Shown here: positions 57,162 through 64,000 of the stretch, in pieces
How the letters are laid out: every line of letters starts with the position of its first letter
How positions within the stretch are numbered: the first letter of the stretch is position 1
Assembly: GCA_036013505.1 (NCBI GenBank)
Contig: CP107851.1
Span: forward strand, 5,912,501-5,976,500
Origin: Streptomyces sp. NBC_00510
GTDB taxonomy: Bacteria; Actinomycetota; Actinomycetes; Streptomycetales; Streptomycetaceae
Length of the DNA stretch: 64,000 bases
Reading direction: 5' to 3'
Notes under the pieces: generated by a model
The model's database searches: none
What the model saw: only the letters and a program-made list of their open reading frames with translations
Told to the model about the DNA's origin: nothing
Made by a program: the position numbers and the translations under genes

Positions 57162-57184
57162 GCTTCTCGCCTAGACTGCCCGAC

Positions 57185-58348
57185 GTGCTGAGCCACCGTC
57201 CGTCCGGGAGACCGCGCCGCCTGCGCCGTGCCGCGGCGCTGACGCTGGTCTTCGGCGCGGTCCTGGCGACGGGTGCCGCGGCGGGTTCCTTCGGGGACCT
57301 GGGCGGGGAGCGGCGGACGCCGCCGCACTCCCGCATCCCGGCCGGCACCGTCGCCGACACCGACGAGATCGCCGAGGCGATCGCGGAGGGCAAGGTCGGC
57401 CCGCAGGCGGCGGAGGCCCTGGTCAGCCGTAGCGGCGACCGCTGGTCCTCCTTCTACACGGCCCAGGAGTACGAGGGTTTCCAGCAGTCCCTGGACGGCC
57501 GGTACGTGGGGGTCGGCCTGTGGGTGCGACGCACCGAGGACGGCCGCATCGGCATCGACCGCGTCCAGTCCGGCAGCCCCGCCGCCCGGGCCGGTGTGCA
57601 CGCCGGGGACCGGCTGATGAGCATCGACGGCACGGAGGTCACCGGCCGTCCCGTCACCGAGGTCGTCGCCCGGCTGCGCGGTTCCGACGCGGCCGGCACC
57701 GCCGTGGCCCTGGGCCTGCGGCGCGGCGCGCGCTCCTGGGCGGTCTCCCCGCGGCGCGCCCTGCTGCCGACGGAGTCCGTACGGGTGCGGCACGTCCCCG
57801 GCGGCGTCAGCGTCGTCAAGGTGGACGCCTTCACCAAGGGTGTCGCCGGGCAGGTCCGCGGCGCCCTGGCCGGCCGGCCGGGGCACAAGGGCATAGTCCT
57901 GGACCTGCGCGGCAACTCCGGAGGCCTGGTCACCGAGGCCGTCGGTGTGGCCTCCGCGTTCCTGGACGGCGGCCTGGTCGCCACGTACGACGTCCACGGC
58001 AGGCAGCAGGCGCTCTACGCGGCCGACGCCGGCGACACCGACACCCCGCTCGTCGTGCTCGTGGACGGCGGCACGATGAGTGCGGCCGAACTGCTCGCCG
58101 GCGCCCTGCAGGACCGCGGCCGTGCCGTCGTCGTGGGCTCCCGCACCTTCGGCAAGGGATCGGTGCAGATGCCCAGCCGGCTGTCGGACGGCTCGGTCGC
58201 CGAGCTCACCGTCGGCCACTACCGGCTGCCCGCGGGTCGCCGGGTGGACGGACGCGGGGTCGAGCCCGACCTGAAGGTCACCGGTGGCGCGGACGCCGAG
58301 TCCGAGGCCCTCCAGGTGCTGGACGGTCTGGGCACGCCGGCCCGCTGA
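57185..58348 (+). CDS. S41 family carboxy-terminal processing protease
   Basis: This 387-residue exported protease has a basic N-terminus and a hydrophobic segment (about 18-37, signal peptide or anchor). A PDZ domain follows (about 105-180; GSPAARAGVHAGDRLMSIDG). The S41 catalytic core carries the nucleophile Ser299 in GGTMSAAELLAG and the general base Lys324 in RTFGKGSVQMP. CtpA-type enzymes process or degrade exported proteins. The start is GTG. It follows the ftsEX terminator closely and precedes smpB by 54 bases. Confidence 0.93.
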   Translation: MLSHRPSGRPRRLRRAAALTLVFGAVLATGAAAGSFGDLGGERRTPPHSRIPAGTVADTDEIAEAIAEGKVGPQAAEALVSRSGDRWSSFYTAQEYEGFQQSLDGRYVGVGLWVRRTEDGRIGIDRVQSGSPAARAGVHAGDRLMSIDGTEVTGRPVTEVVARLRGSDAAGTAVALGLRRGARSWAVSPRRALLPTESVRVRHVPGGVSVVKVDAFTKGVAGQVRGALAGRPGHKGIVLDLRGNSGGLVTEAVGVASAFLDGGLVATYDVHGRQQALYAADAGDTDTPLVVLVDGGTMSAAELLAGALQDRGRAVVVGSRTFGKGSVQMPSRLSDGSVAELTVGHYRLPAGRRVDGRGVEPDLKVTGGADAESEALQVLDGLGTPAR

Positions 58349-58402
58349 CCGGCGCGCAAACCGGTACCCCCGGCCCCGCCGAGGTGCGAGAATGGCCGCG
58401 CT

Positions 58403-58885
58403 ATGGCAAAGGAAACGGGTCGCAAGCTGATCGCGCAGAACAAGAAGGCGCGGCACGACTACCACATCCTCGACACCTACGAGGCGGGCCTGGTGCTCAC
58501 CGGCACCGAGGTGAAGTCGCTGCGCCAGGGACGCGCTTCCCTGGTCGACGGCTTCGGCCAGCTCGACGGGGGCGAGGCGTGGCTGCACAACGTGCACATC
58601 CCCGAGTACACCCAGGGGACGTGGACGAACCACTCGGCGCGGCGCAAGCGCAAGATGCTGCTTCACCGGGAGGAGATCGAGAAGCTCTTCCAGAAGTCCC
58701 AGGAGACCGGTCACACGATCGTGCCGCTGTCCCTGTACTTCAAGGACGGCCGGGCGAAGGTCGAGATCGCGCTGGCCAAGGGCAAGAAGGAGTACGACAA
58801 GCGGCAGACCCTGCGCGAGAAGCAGGACCGCCGCGAGTCCGACCGGGCCATCTCGGCGGCGCGCCGCCGGCAGCGGGGCGACTGA
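58403..58885 (+). CDS. smpB: SsrA-binding protein SmpB
   Basis: SmpB brings alanyl-tmRNA to stalled ribosomes. The 160-residue protein starts MAKETGRKLIAQNKKARHDY and carries the family hallmarks LTGTEVKSLRQGRASL and VPLSLYFKDGRAKVEIALAKGK, with a basic C-terminal tail (RRESDRAISAARRRQRGD) that enters the mRNA channel. It lies about 100 bases before the tmRNA gene, its functional partner. A 9-bp hairpin between them probably ends its transcript. Confidence 0.96.
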   Translation: MAKETGRKLIAQNKKARHDYHILDTYEAGLVLTGTEVKSLRQGRASLVDGFGQLDGGEAWLHNVHIPEYTQGTWTNHSARRKRKMLLHREEIEKLFQKSQETGHTIVPLSLYFKDGRAKVEIALAKGKKEYDKRQTLREKQDRRESDRAISAARRRQRGD

Positions 58886-58943
58886 CCCCCGGGAAATGCG
58901 CTGGCCTCCATGTACGTCGGTCACGTACGATGGTGTCAGCACC

Positions 58944-58964
58944 ACCGGGCCGTGACGGCCCGGT
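58944..58964 (+). terminator. smpB terminator-like hairpin
   Basis: ACCGGGCCG (58944-58952), a TGA loop and CGGCCCGGT (58956-58964) form a perfect 9-bp stem between smpB and ssrA. A TACGAT at 58926-58931 just upstream might be the ssrA -10 element, in which case the hairpin is in the tmRNA precursor. Confidence 0.5.
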
Positions 58965-58986
58965 GAGCAGTTTGAAAAATCAACAT

Positions 58987-59370
58987 GGGGATGATCGGTT
59001 TCGACTGGGGATGTCGAAGCAGGGGAAGCGAGCCGAGAAAGCGGCAATGATCTCGTAAACCATATGCCGAAAACAATAATCGCCACTTCTAAGCGCGATT
59101 CCTCCGCCTTCGCTCTCGCTGCCTAATTAGCAGCTAGCGAAGACTCCGCGGAGTGTCAGCCCGGGGCTGTTCCCGACCCGGATCCTGGCATCAGCTAGGG
59201 GACTAAACCACTGAGTCCGGCCACGGGGCTCGGTGGGAAACCAAACAGTGGCTGGGCCCGTCGGCGGCTTGTCCGCGTGACTGCCGGGGCCGAGAAAAGC
59301 ACAGCGGACTGCGCTCGGAGAAGCCCTGATTCTGCACCACAGGACGCGGGTTCGATTCCCGCCATCTCCA
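58987..59370 (+). ncRNA. ssrA: Transfer-messenger RNA (tmRNA)
   Basis: tmRNA rescues stalled ribosomes and tags the nascent peptide for proteolysis. The 5' end GGGGATGATCGGTTTCGAC pairs with the 3' CATCTCC, and a T-arm GGTTCGATTCC lies at 59349-59359. The tag reading frame runs from GCC at 59082 to TAA at 59124-59126 and encodes ATSKRDSSAFALAA, giving a 15-residue tag with the charged Ala. The end ...ALAA is the usual ClpXP signal. CCA is not encoded. Both ends could shift by a base or two. Confidence 0.95.
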
Positions 59371-59378
59371 CTGACCCA

Positions 59379-59427
59379 ACGGAAGGCGATGCCTGCCGCG
59401 CACTGCGCGGCAGGCATCGCCTTCCGT
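59379..59427. terminator. tmRNA terminator with 23-bp stem
   Basis: The 23 bases at 59379-59401 are the exact reverse complement of 59405-59427, with a loop of only ACT. It begins 9 bases after tmRNA and may also stop transcription from the convergent MFS gene. Confidence 0.85.
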
Positions 59428-59510
59428 CGTTTCCGAGGTCCGTCGCCTCGCCGCACGGCGTCCCGCCCGGCTGTGGCCGGCGTCCCGGCCGGCGGCTGAC
59501 GGCCGGTACG

Positions 59511-60719
59511 TCAGGCCCGGCGCCGGGCCGTCCGCAGGGAGGCCGCCGCGACCAGCGCCGCGGTGGCCGCGGCGACCGCCGGTATCGCGTACGCGGGCAC
59601 CGCACCCCGGTGCTCCACGACGGACCCCGCGGCGAAGGAGCCTGCGGCGATGCCGCCCAGGAGGGCCGTGACGGCCAGCGTCATCCCCTCGTTGAGGCGG
59701 CCCGGCGGGACCCGGCGCTGGATCAGGGCCATGCCGTTGATCATCGTGGGCGCGGTGGCCATGCCCGCCAGCAGCAGCGCGGGGGCCAGCAGCCACAGGC
59801 CGCCGAGGGCCGCCGCGGGCAGCGGGCCGAGCATGAGGACGGCCATCAGGGCGACGCTCGCGGCGAAGCGGCCCCCCGCGCCGCCACGGGGCCGGCGCAG
59901 CCCGTACAGCAGGCCCGCCGCGCACGAACCCGCCGCCTGGAGGGCGAGCACCGCCCCGGCGGCGCCGCGGTGCCCGTGGGCGTCGGCGAAGGCGATCGTG
60001 GTGACCTCCAGGGCACCGAAGACTGCCCCCGTCGCCAGGAACGTCAGCAGTACGGCCGGTACCGCGGCCCGCCCGGCCCCCGCCCCCGGTCCGGCGGTGG
60101 CCCGCGGCACCGGCGGCGGTTCGGTGCCGCGCTGCGCGGCGAAGACCAGGATGCCGCCGAAGAGCAGCAGCGCCCCCGTCAGCGTGCCGGCCTCGGGGAA
60201 CAGCGAGGTGCACAGGAAGGCCGCGAGGACCGGGCCGAGCATGAAGCAGACCTCGTCCGCCGCCTGCTCGAAGGAGTTGGCGACGTGCCGGCCCCGCTCG
60301 TCGTCCCGGTACAGGTGCGCCCAGCGAGCCCGCGCCATGCCGCCGGTGTTCGGCGTCGTCGCGGTGGCGGCGTACGCGGCGAACAGGGTCCAGGCCGGGG
60401 CGTGCAGCCGTACGCACACCACCAGCGCGAGCGAGCCCAGCGCGGCGAGCCCCGCGGCCGGCACGGCCACCCGGGCCTGGCCGTGCCGGTCGGTCAGGCG
60501 CGCGGTCCAGGGGGCCACCACGGCCGTCGCGGCGAGCCCGGTGGCGGTGACCGCCCCGGCCAGCGCGTACGAGCCGTAGCCGGCCGCGATCATGACGACC
60601 GCGCTGACGCCGAACATCCCCATCGGGAGCCGGGCCAGGAGGTTCCCGGTGGTGAAGGCCCGGGTGCCGGGCAGGGCGAAGAGCCGCCGGTAGGGGGCGG
60701 CGAAGGCGAGCGCGGTCAT
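59511..60719 (-). CDS. MFS transporter (efflux type)
   Basis: The 402-residue membrane protein starts MTALAFAAPYRRLFALPGTRAF and has about twelve hydrophobic helices. The MFS loop motif is seen as APWTARLTDRHGQARV after helix 2, and a repeat-like segment RVPPGRLNEGMTLAVTALLGG lies in the second half. The substrate is unknown. I chose the ATG at 60717-60719; the longer frame would cross the operator region. It is divergent from a LysR regulator with three matching half-sites between them, so it is probably controlled by that regulator. Confidence 0.9.
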   Translation of the reverse strand: MTALAFAAPYRRLFALPGTRAFTTGNLLARLPMGMFGVSAVVMIAAGYGSYALAGAVTATGLAATAVVAPWTARLTDRHGQARVAVPAAGLAALGSLALVVCVRLHAPAWTLFAAYAATATTPNTGGMARARWAHLYRDDERGRHVANSFEQAADEVCFMLGPVLAAFLCTSLFPEAGTLTGALLLFGGILVFAAQRGTEPPPVPRATAGPGAGAGRAAVPAVLLTFLATGAVFGALEVTTIAFADAHGHRGAAGAVLALQAAGSCAAGLLYGLRRPRGGAGGRFAASVALMAVLMLGPLPAAALGGLWLLAPALLLAGMATAPTMINGMALIQRRVPPGRLNEGMTLAVTALLGGIAAGSFAAGSVVEHRGAVPAYAIPAVAAATAALVAAASLRTARRRA

Positions 60720-60768
60720 GCGACCACCCTCCCGGGGCGCCCCCGGTGCGGTCCAACACCTGATCAGC

Positions 60769-60815
60769 GCCCATTGACGCGTTCCCGTTGTCAATCGCGG
60801 ACGTGTTCAATGGGC
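60769..60815. promoter_or_regulatory. LysR operator candidates between MFS and LysR genes
   Basis: ATTGAC (60773-60778) and GTCAAT (60790-60795) are exact complements 11 bases apart. GCCCATTGA (60769-60777) is also the exact complement of TCAATGGGC (60807-60815). Three ATTGA/TCAAT half-sites thus lie in 47 bases of the divergent region, a typical place for LysR-type binding. Confidence 0.6.
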
Positions 60816-60817
60816 GG

Positions 60818-61807
60818 ATGCCGCACGCCATCGACCCGCGCCTGCTGAGGGCCTTCGCCGCCGTCGCGGAGGAACTGCACTTCACCCAGGCCGCCGCCCG
60901 CCTCCACGTCGCGCAGCAGGCGCTGAGCCGGGACGTCCGGCGCCTGGAGCGGGAACTGCGGGCCGAACTGTTCGTGCGGACGACCCGCTCGGTGCGGCTG
61001 ACCGCCGAGGGGGAGCGGCTGCTGCCGTACGCCCGGCGCGTGCTCGCCGCCCACGACGAACTGGCCGCCGCCTTCGCGCCCACCGGCCGTCCGCTGCTCG
61101 TCGACATCGGCGCGCCGGTGGGCACCGGCCACCGGGTGCTGGCCGCCGCCCGCGCCGCCGCGCCCGAACTCGAGCTCACCGCGCGCTTCCACAGCGGGCT
61201 CACCGGCGCCGCCGCCGGGATCCTCGCCGGCCGCCTGGACGTCTCCTTCGGCCGCGCGGCGGGCCTGGCCCCCGCCGTGCTGGACCGGCTGGAGCACCTG
61301 CCGGTCCGCTACGAGCGGATGGCGGTGCTGCTCCCCGCCGGCCACCGGCTGGCCCCGCTCGCCGAGGTGCCGCTCGACCGACTCGCGGGGGAGTCCCTCT
61401 ACGCCGCCGCCGGGAACCCGGACACCGCCGAGTGGACGGATCTGGCCCAGCGCCTGTTCCGGGGCCGGGGCATCGCCGTCGCCGCGCCCTTCCCCGCCAT
61501 CGACGGCCCGGAGGAGTTTGTCCGCCTGGTGCGCAAGCACCGCTGGCCCGTCCTGGCCAGCACCGAGTTCATCGACCTGCCCGGCTTCGTCCTGCGCCCG
61601 CTCACCGGCCCCGTACCGCTCGCCCCCGTCTCCATGGTGTGGCGGCGCGGACTGCGCCACCCCGCACTGGACGCCCTGCTCCGCGCCGCGCGCCGGCTCG
61701 CCGCGGAGGACGACTGGCTCACCGTGCCGGACGGCGCCTGGCTGCCGGAGCCGGACGCCCGCGTGATGGCGCCCCCGGCGCTCACACCGGGCCCGCGCAC
61801 CGGGTGA
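60818..61807 (+). CDS. LysR family transcriptional regulator
   Basis: This 329-residue regulator has an N-terminal winged helix-turn-helix (IDPRLLRAFAAVAEELHFTQ then AAARLHVAQQALSRDVRRLE) and a C-terminal effector-binding domain. The start is the ATG at 60818; in-frame codons before it lie in the operator. It is divergent from the MFS gene and probably regulates it and itself, as is usual for LysR regulators. The effector is unknown. Confidence 0.93.
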   Translation: MPHAIDPRLLRAFAAVAEELHFTQAAARLHVAQQALSRDVRRLERELRAELFVRTTRSVRLTAEGERLLPYARRVLAAHDELAAAFAPTGRPLLVDIGAPVGTGHRVLAAARAAAPELELTARFHSGLTGAAAGILAGRLDVSFGRAAGLAPAVLDRLEHLPVRYERMAVLLPAGHRLAPLAEVPLDRLAGESLYAAAGNPDTAEWTDLAQRLFRGRGIAVAAPFPAIDGPEEFVRLVRKHRWPVLASTEFIDLPGFVLRPLTGPVPLAPVSMVWRRGLRHPALDALLRAARRLAAEDDWLTVPDGAWLPEPDARVMAPPALTPGPRTG

Positions 61808-61814
61808 GAGCAAG

Positions 61815-61830
61815 GTTGCGTGGCGGTCAC
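61815..61830 (-). promoter_or_regulatory. GlnR-box-like half-site upstream of narK
   Basis: On the minus strand it reads GTGAC-n6-GCAAC, close to the GlnR half-box gTnAC-n6-GaAAC. It lies 81 bases before the narK ATG. Only one half-box is clear. Confidence 0.4.
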
Positions 61831-61910
61831 CTCAGGCCATCGGGAGGAAACGCGCCGTTCCTACCGTCGTGGGCATCACCCGACGAGCGACATCAGGGCC
61901 TGGAGGCGTC

Positions 61911-63302
61911 ATGACTGCCGCGAGCACCACAGCACGCAAGGGCGGCCGCTGGATCGAACGGTGGGACCCCGAGGACGAGGGGTCCTGGGAGAACGGCGGC
62001 CGGCGCGTCGCCCACCGGAACCTGCTCTTCTCCGTCCTGTCCGAGCACGTCGGCTTCTCCGTCTGGACGCTCTGGTCGGTCATGGTGCTCTTCATGGGCC
62101 CGGAGTACGGCATCGACCCCGCCGGGAAGTTCTTCCTGGTCGCCATGGCCACGGCGGTCGGCGCCCTGGTCCGCGTCCCGTACACCTTCGCCGTCGCGCG
62201 CTTCGGCGGCCGCAACTGGACTGTCCTCAGCGCGCTCATGCTGCTGCTGCCGACGATCGCCGCCGCCGTCGTCATGGAGCCCGGCACCTCCTACGGCACC
62301 TTCCTCGCCGTCGCCGCGCTGACCGGGGTCGGCGGCGGCAACTTCGCCTCCTCCATGACCAACATCAACTCCTTCTTCCCGCTCCGGAAGAAGGGCTGGG
62401 CGCTCGGCCTCAACGCGGGCGGCGGCAACATCGGCGTGCCGGTCGTCCAACTGGTCGGCCTGCTGGTCATCGGCACGGCCGGCGCCGGCCACCCGCGGCT
62501 GCTGCTCGCCGTCTACATCCCGCTCATCGTGGTCGCCGCCACGCTCGCGGCCCTGTACATGGACAACCTCGCGCCCGTGCGGAACGACACCGGCGCGGCC
62601 GCCCTGGCGGTGAAGGACGCCCACACCTGGATCATGTCCTTCCTCTACATCGGCACCTTCGGGTCCTTCATCGGCTACAGCTTCGCCTTCGGGCTCGTCC
62701 TGCAGAACCAGTTCGCCCGCACCCCGCTGCAGGCCGCGTCCGTCACCTTCGTCGGCCCGCTGCTCGGCTCGCTGATCCGCCCGGTCGGCGGGCGGCTCGC
62801 CGACCGCTTCGGCGGCGCGCGGATCACCCTGTGGAACTTCCTGGCGATGGCCGCCGCCACCGCCGTGATCGTCCTCGCCTCGGCACAGAAGTCCCTGGCG
62901 CTGTTCTCCGGCGCCTTCGTCGCCCTGTTCATCCTGACCGGCCTCGGCAACGGCTCGACGTACAAGATGATCCCGGGCATCTACGCCGCCAAGGCCGCGG
63001 CCAAGGGCCTGACCGGCGAAGCCGCGGCCTCCTACGGACGCCGGCTGTCCGGCGCCGCGATGGGCCTGATCGGTGCCGTCGGCGCGCTCGGCGGCCTCGG
63101 CATCAACCTCGCGTTCCGGCAGTCCTTCCTCACCCGGGGCACCGGCACCCCGGCGTTCGTCACCTTCCTGGCCGTCTACGCGGTCTGCTTCGCGGTCACC
63201 TGGGCCGTATACCTGCGCAGGCCCGCGCCGGCCCCCGCCCCGGCGGCCGTGCCCGGTGCCGGGGCCGAGCCGGAGCCGCGGCTCTCCTACGCGGAGGTGT
63301 AG
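61911..63302 (+). CDS. narK: NarK-type nitrate/nitrite transporter
   Basis: The 463-residue MFS transporter has a cytoplasmic N-terminus of about 50 residues and twelve hydrophobic helices. The nitrate signature is GGGNFASSMTNINSFFPLRK (about 143-162), and its second-half counterpart is in GLGNGSTYKMIPGIYAA. It should move nitrate in or nitrite out. I chose the ATG at 61911 with GGAGG before it. nnaR follows after 153 bases on the same strand, as in S. coelicolor. A GlnR-box-like half-site lies upstream, in line with nitrogen control. Confidence 0.94.
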   Translation: MTAASTTARKGGRWIERWDPEDEGSWENGGRRVAHRNLLFSVLSEHVGFSVWTLWSVMVLFMGPEYGIDPAGKFFLVAMATAVGALVRVPYTFAVARFGGRNWTVLSALMLLLPTIAAAVVMEPGTSYGTFLAVAALTGVGGGNFASSMTNINSFFPLRKKGWALGLNAGGGNIGVPVVQLVGLLVIGTAGAGHPRLLLAVYIPLIVVAATLAALYMDNLAPVRNDTGAAALAVKDAHTWIMSFLYIGTFGSFIGYSFAFGLVLQNQFARTPLQAASVTFVGPLLGSLIRPVGGRLADRFGGARITLWNFLAMAAATAVIVLASAQKSLALFSGAFVALFILTGLGNGSTYKMIPGIYAAKAAAKGLTGEAAASYGRRLSGAAMGLIGAVGALGGLGINLAFRQSFLTRGTGTPAFVTFLAVYAVCFAVTWAVYLRRPAPAPAPAAVPGAGAEPEPRLSYAEV

Positions 63303-63317
63303 CCCCGGCGAACTGCG

Positions 63318-63333
63318 TAACAACGGGGAAATG
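63318..63333 (+). promoter_or_regulatory. GlnR-box-like half-site upstream of nnaR
   Basis: GTAAC-n6-GAAAT (63318-63333) matches the GlnR half-box gTnAC-n6-GaAAc at 9 of 10 fixed positions. A weaker pair, GAACC-n6-GTCAC, follows at 6-base spacing (63340-63355). It lies 123 bases before the nnaR start. GlnR control of nnaR is established in S. coelicolor; binding here is inferred. Confidence 0.55.
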
Positions 63334-63392
63334 CCGGTGAACCCGGACCGTCACCGGGGCTTGGAACCATGCGCGCAACGGGGCGCGCGACT

Positions 63393-63414
63393 CCGGGACC
63401 CGGGACGGTCCCGG
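63393..63414 (+). terminator. Hairpin between narK and nnaR
   Basis: CCGGGACC (63393-63400) and GGTCCCGG (63407-63414) form an 8-bp stem with a 6-base loop. It may end the narK transcript or shape the nnaR leader. Confidence 0.45.
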
Positions 63415-63455
63415 CCTCCGTTGCACGTGTACCTCCGGCGGAGCGAGGCAGAGCC

Positions 63456-64000
63456 ATGCAAGTGCGACACCCAGACGTCCTCCCCTTGGCGGGCTTCACG
63501 GTCGGCGTCACCGCGGCCCGCCGCGCCGACGAACTGTGCGCCCTCCTCGAACGGCGCGGCGCCGTCGTGATGCGGGCCCCCGCGCTGCGGATCGTCCCGC
63601 TGCCGGACGACACCGAACTGCTCGCCGCGACCAAGCGGCTGCTCGACCGCGGCCCCGACGTCGTGGTGGCCACCACGGCGATCGGCTTCCGCGGCTGGAT
63701 CGAGGCCGCCGACGGCTGGGGGCTCGGCGAGCCCCTGCTGGAACGGCTGCGCCACGTCGAACTGCTCGCCCGCGGCCCCAAGGTGCGCGGCGCGATCCGC
63801 GCGGCCGGGCTCAGGGAGTCCTGGTCGCCGGCGTCCGAGTCGATGGCGGAGGTCCTCGACCGCCTGCTGGACGAGGGCGTCGACGGCCGGCGCGTCGCCG
63901 TCCAGCTGCACGGGGAGCCGGTGCCCGGCTTCAGCGAGGCACTGCGCGCGGCCGGCGCGGAGGTCGTGAGCGTCCCCGTCTACCGCTGGATGCCGCCGGA
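63456..64000 (+). CDS. nnaR: Uroporphyrinogen-III synthase-like regulator NnaR (5' part)
   Basis: The first 181 codons of a HemD-like protein are present; the 3' end is outside the window. The start MQVRHPDVLPLAGFTVGVTAARRADEL and the segments VVVATTAIGFRGWIEAAD and RRVAVQLHGEPVPGFSEAL fit the uroporphyrinogen-III synthase fold. In Streptomyces the protein next to narK carries a C-terminal winged-helix DNA-binding domain and acts as NnaR, a regulator of nitrate/nitrite assimilation. That part cannot be seen here, so the name rests on synteny and the N-terminal fold. The start is an ATG preceded by GGAGCGAGG. Confidence 0.85.
   Translation, partial: MQVRHPDVLPLAGFTVGVTAARRADELCALLERRGAVVMRAPALRIVPLPDDTELLAATKRLLDRGPDVVVATTAIGFRGWIEAADGWGLGEPLLERLRHVELLARGPKVRGAIRAAGLRESWSPASESMAEVLDRLLDEGVDGRRVAVQLHGEPVPGFSEALRAAGAEVVSVPVYRWMPP

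Noticed and set aside
59340..59370. Separate tRNA gene suggested by a GGTTCGATTCC T-arm
   Set aside because: The T-arm belongs to the tRNA-like domain of tmRNA; there is no anticodon arm around it.

Overview
The window is a chromosomal segment of a Streptomyces or a very close actinomycete relative. The evidence is the very high G+C with strong G/C bias at third codon positions, many GTG starts, and a gene order I recognise from the S. coelicolor chromosome: mtrA-mtrB-lpqB, comF, hpf, secA, large NAD-glutamate dehydrogenase, a Ser/Thr kinase pair, prfB, ftsE-ftsX, smpB-ssrA, narK-nnaR. I see no phage, insertion sequence, CRISPR array or other sign of recent transfer. Family assignments come from motifs I can read; no database search was run.

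Layout. 1-2552: the 3' part of a 23S rRNA gene, a 5S rRNA gene and the rrn terminator. 2643-8075 (minus): a five-gene, translationally coupled operon (membrane protein, DUF4129, DUF4350, MoxR ATPase, DUF58). 8219-13839 (plus): mtnA, then mtrA-mtrB-lpqB, overlapping or nearly so. 14047-16911 (plus): a ComF-like phosphoribosyltransferase, long-form hpf and an orphan NarL-type response regulator. 16922-18756 (minus): a YcaQ-type DNA glycosylase and a GNAT acetyltransferase. 18964-24279: secA, an Rv3235-family gene, a DUF6912 gene, a HAD hydrolase and a DJ-1/PfpI gene. 24634-29562: the 1642-residue NAD-glutamate dehydrogenase.

29633-41697 is the accessory part: four genes fuse a family-2 glycosyltransferase to a CDP-glycerol glycerophosphotransferase-like domain, next to a polytopic membrane protein. 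They probably make or decorate cell-wall glycopolymers (teichoic-acid-like). One of the four has lost both histidines that the other three keep in the transferase domain. 41820-45484 (minus) is a carbohydrate ABC importer (binding lipoprotein plus two permeases, no ATPase). One permease carries an outside-facing SdrD-B-like insertion of about 155 residues.

45704-53383 holds an FHA/FtsK-SpoIIIE-type ATPase, divergent from two membrane-anchored Ser/Thr kinases. The second kinase has a predicted extracellular beta-propeller-like sensor. 53469-59370 holds prfB, a small zinc-ribbon membrane protein, ftsE-ftsX, an S41 protease, smpB and tmRNA. 59511-64000 holds an MFS transporter divergent from a LysR regulator, then narK and the start of nnaR, with GlnR-box-like half-sites upstream of both.

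Most of the window is conserved core: cell-wall sensing (MtrAB-LpqB, FtsEX, PASTA-less kinases), secretion, translation and nitrogen metabolism. The points most worth follow-up are the degenerate transferase, the permease with the inserted domain, the FHA-ATPase/kinase locus, and the DUF58-MoxR operon facing mtrAB.
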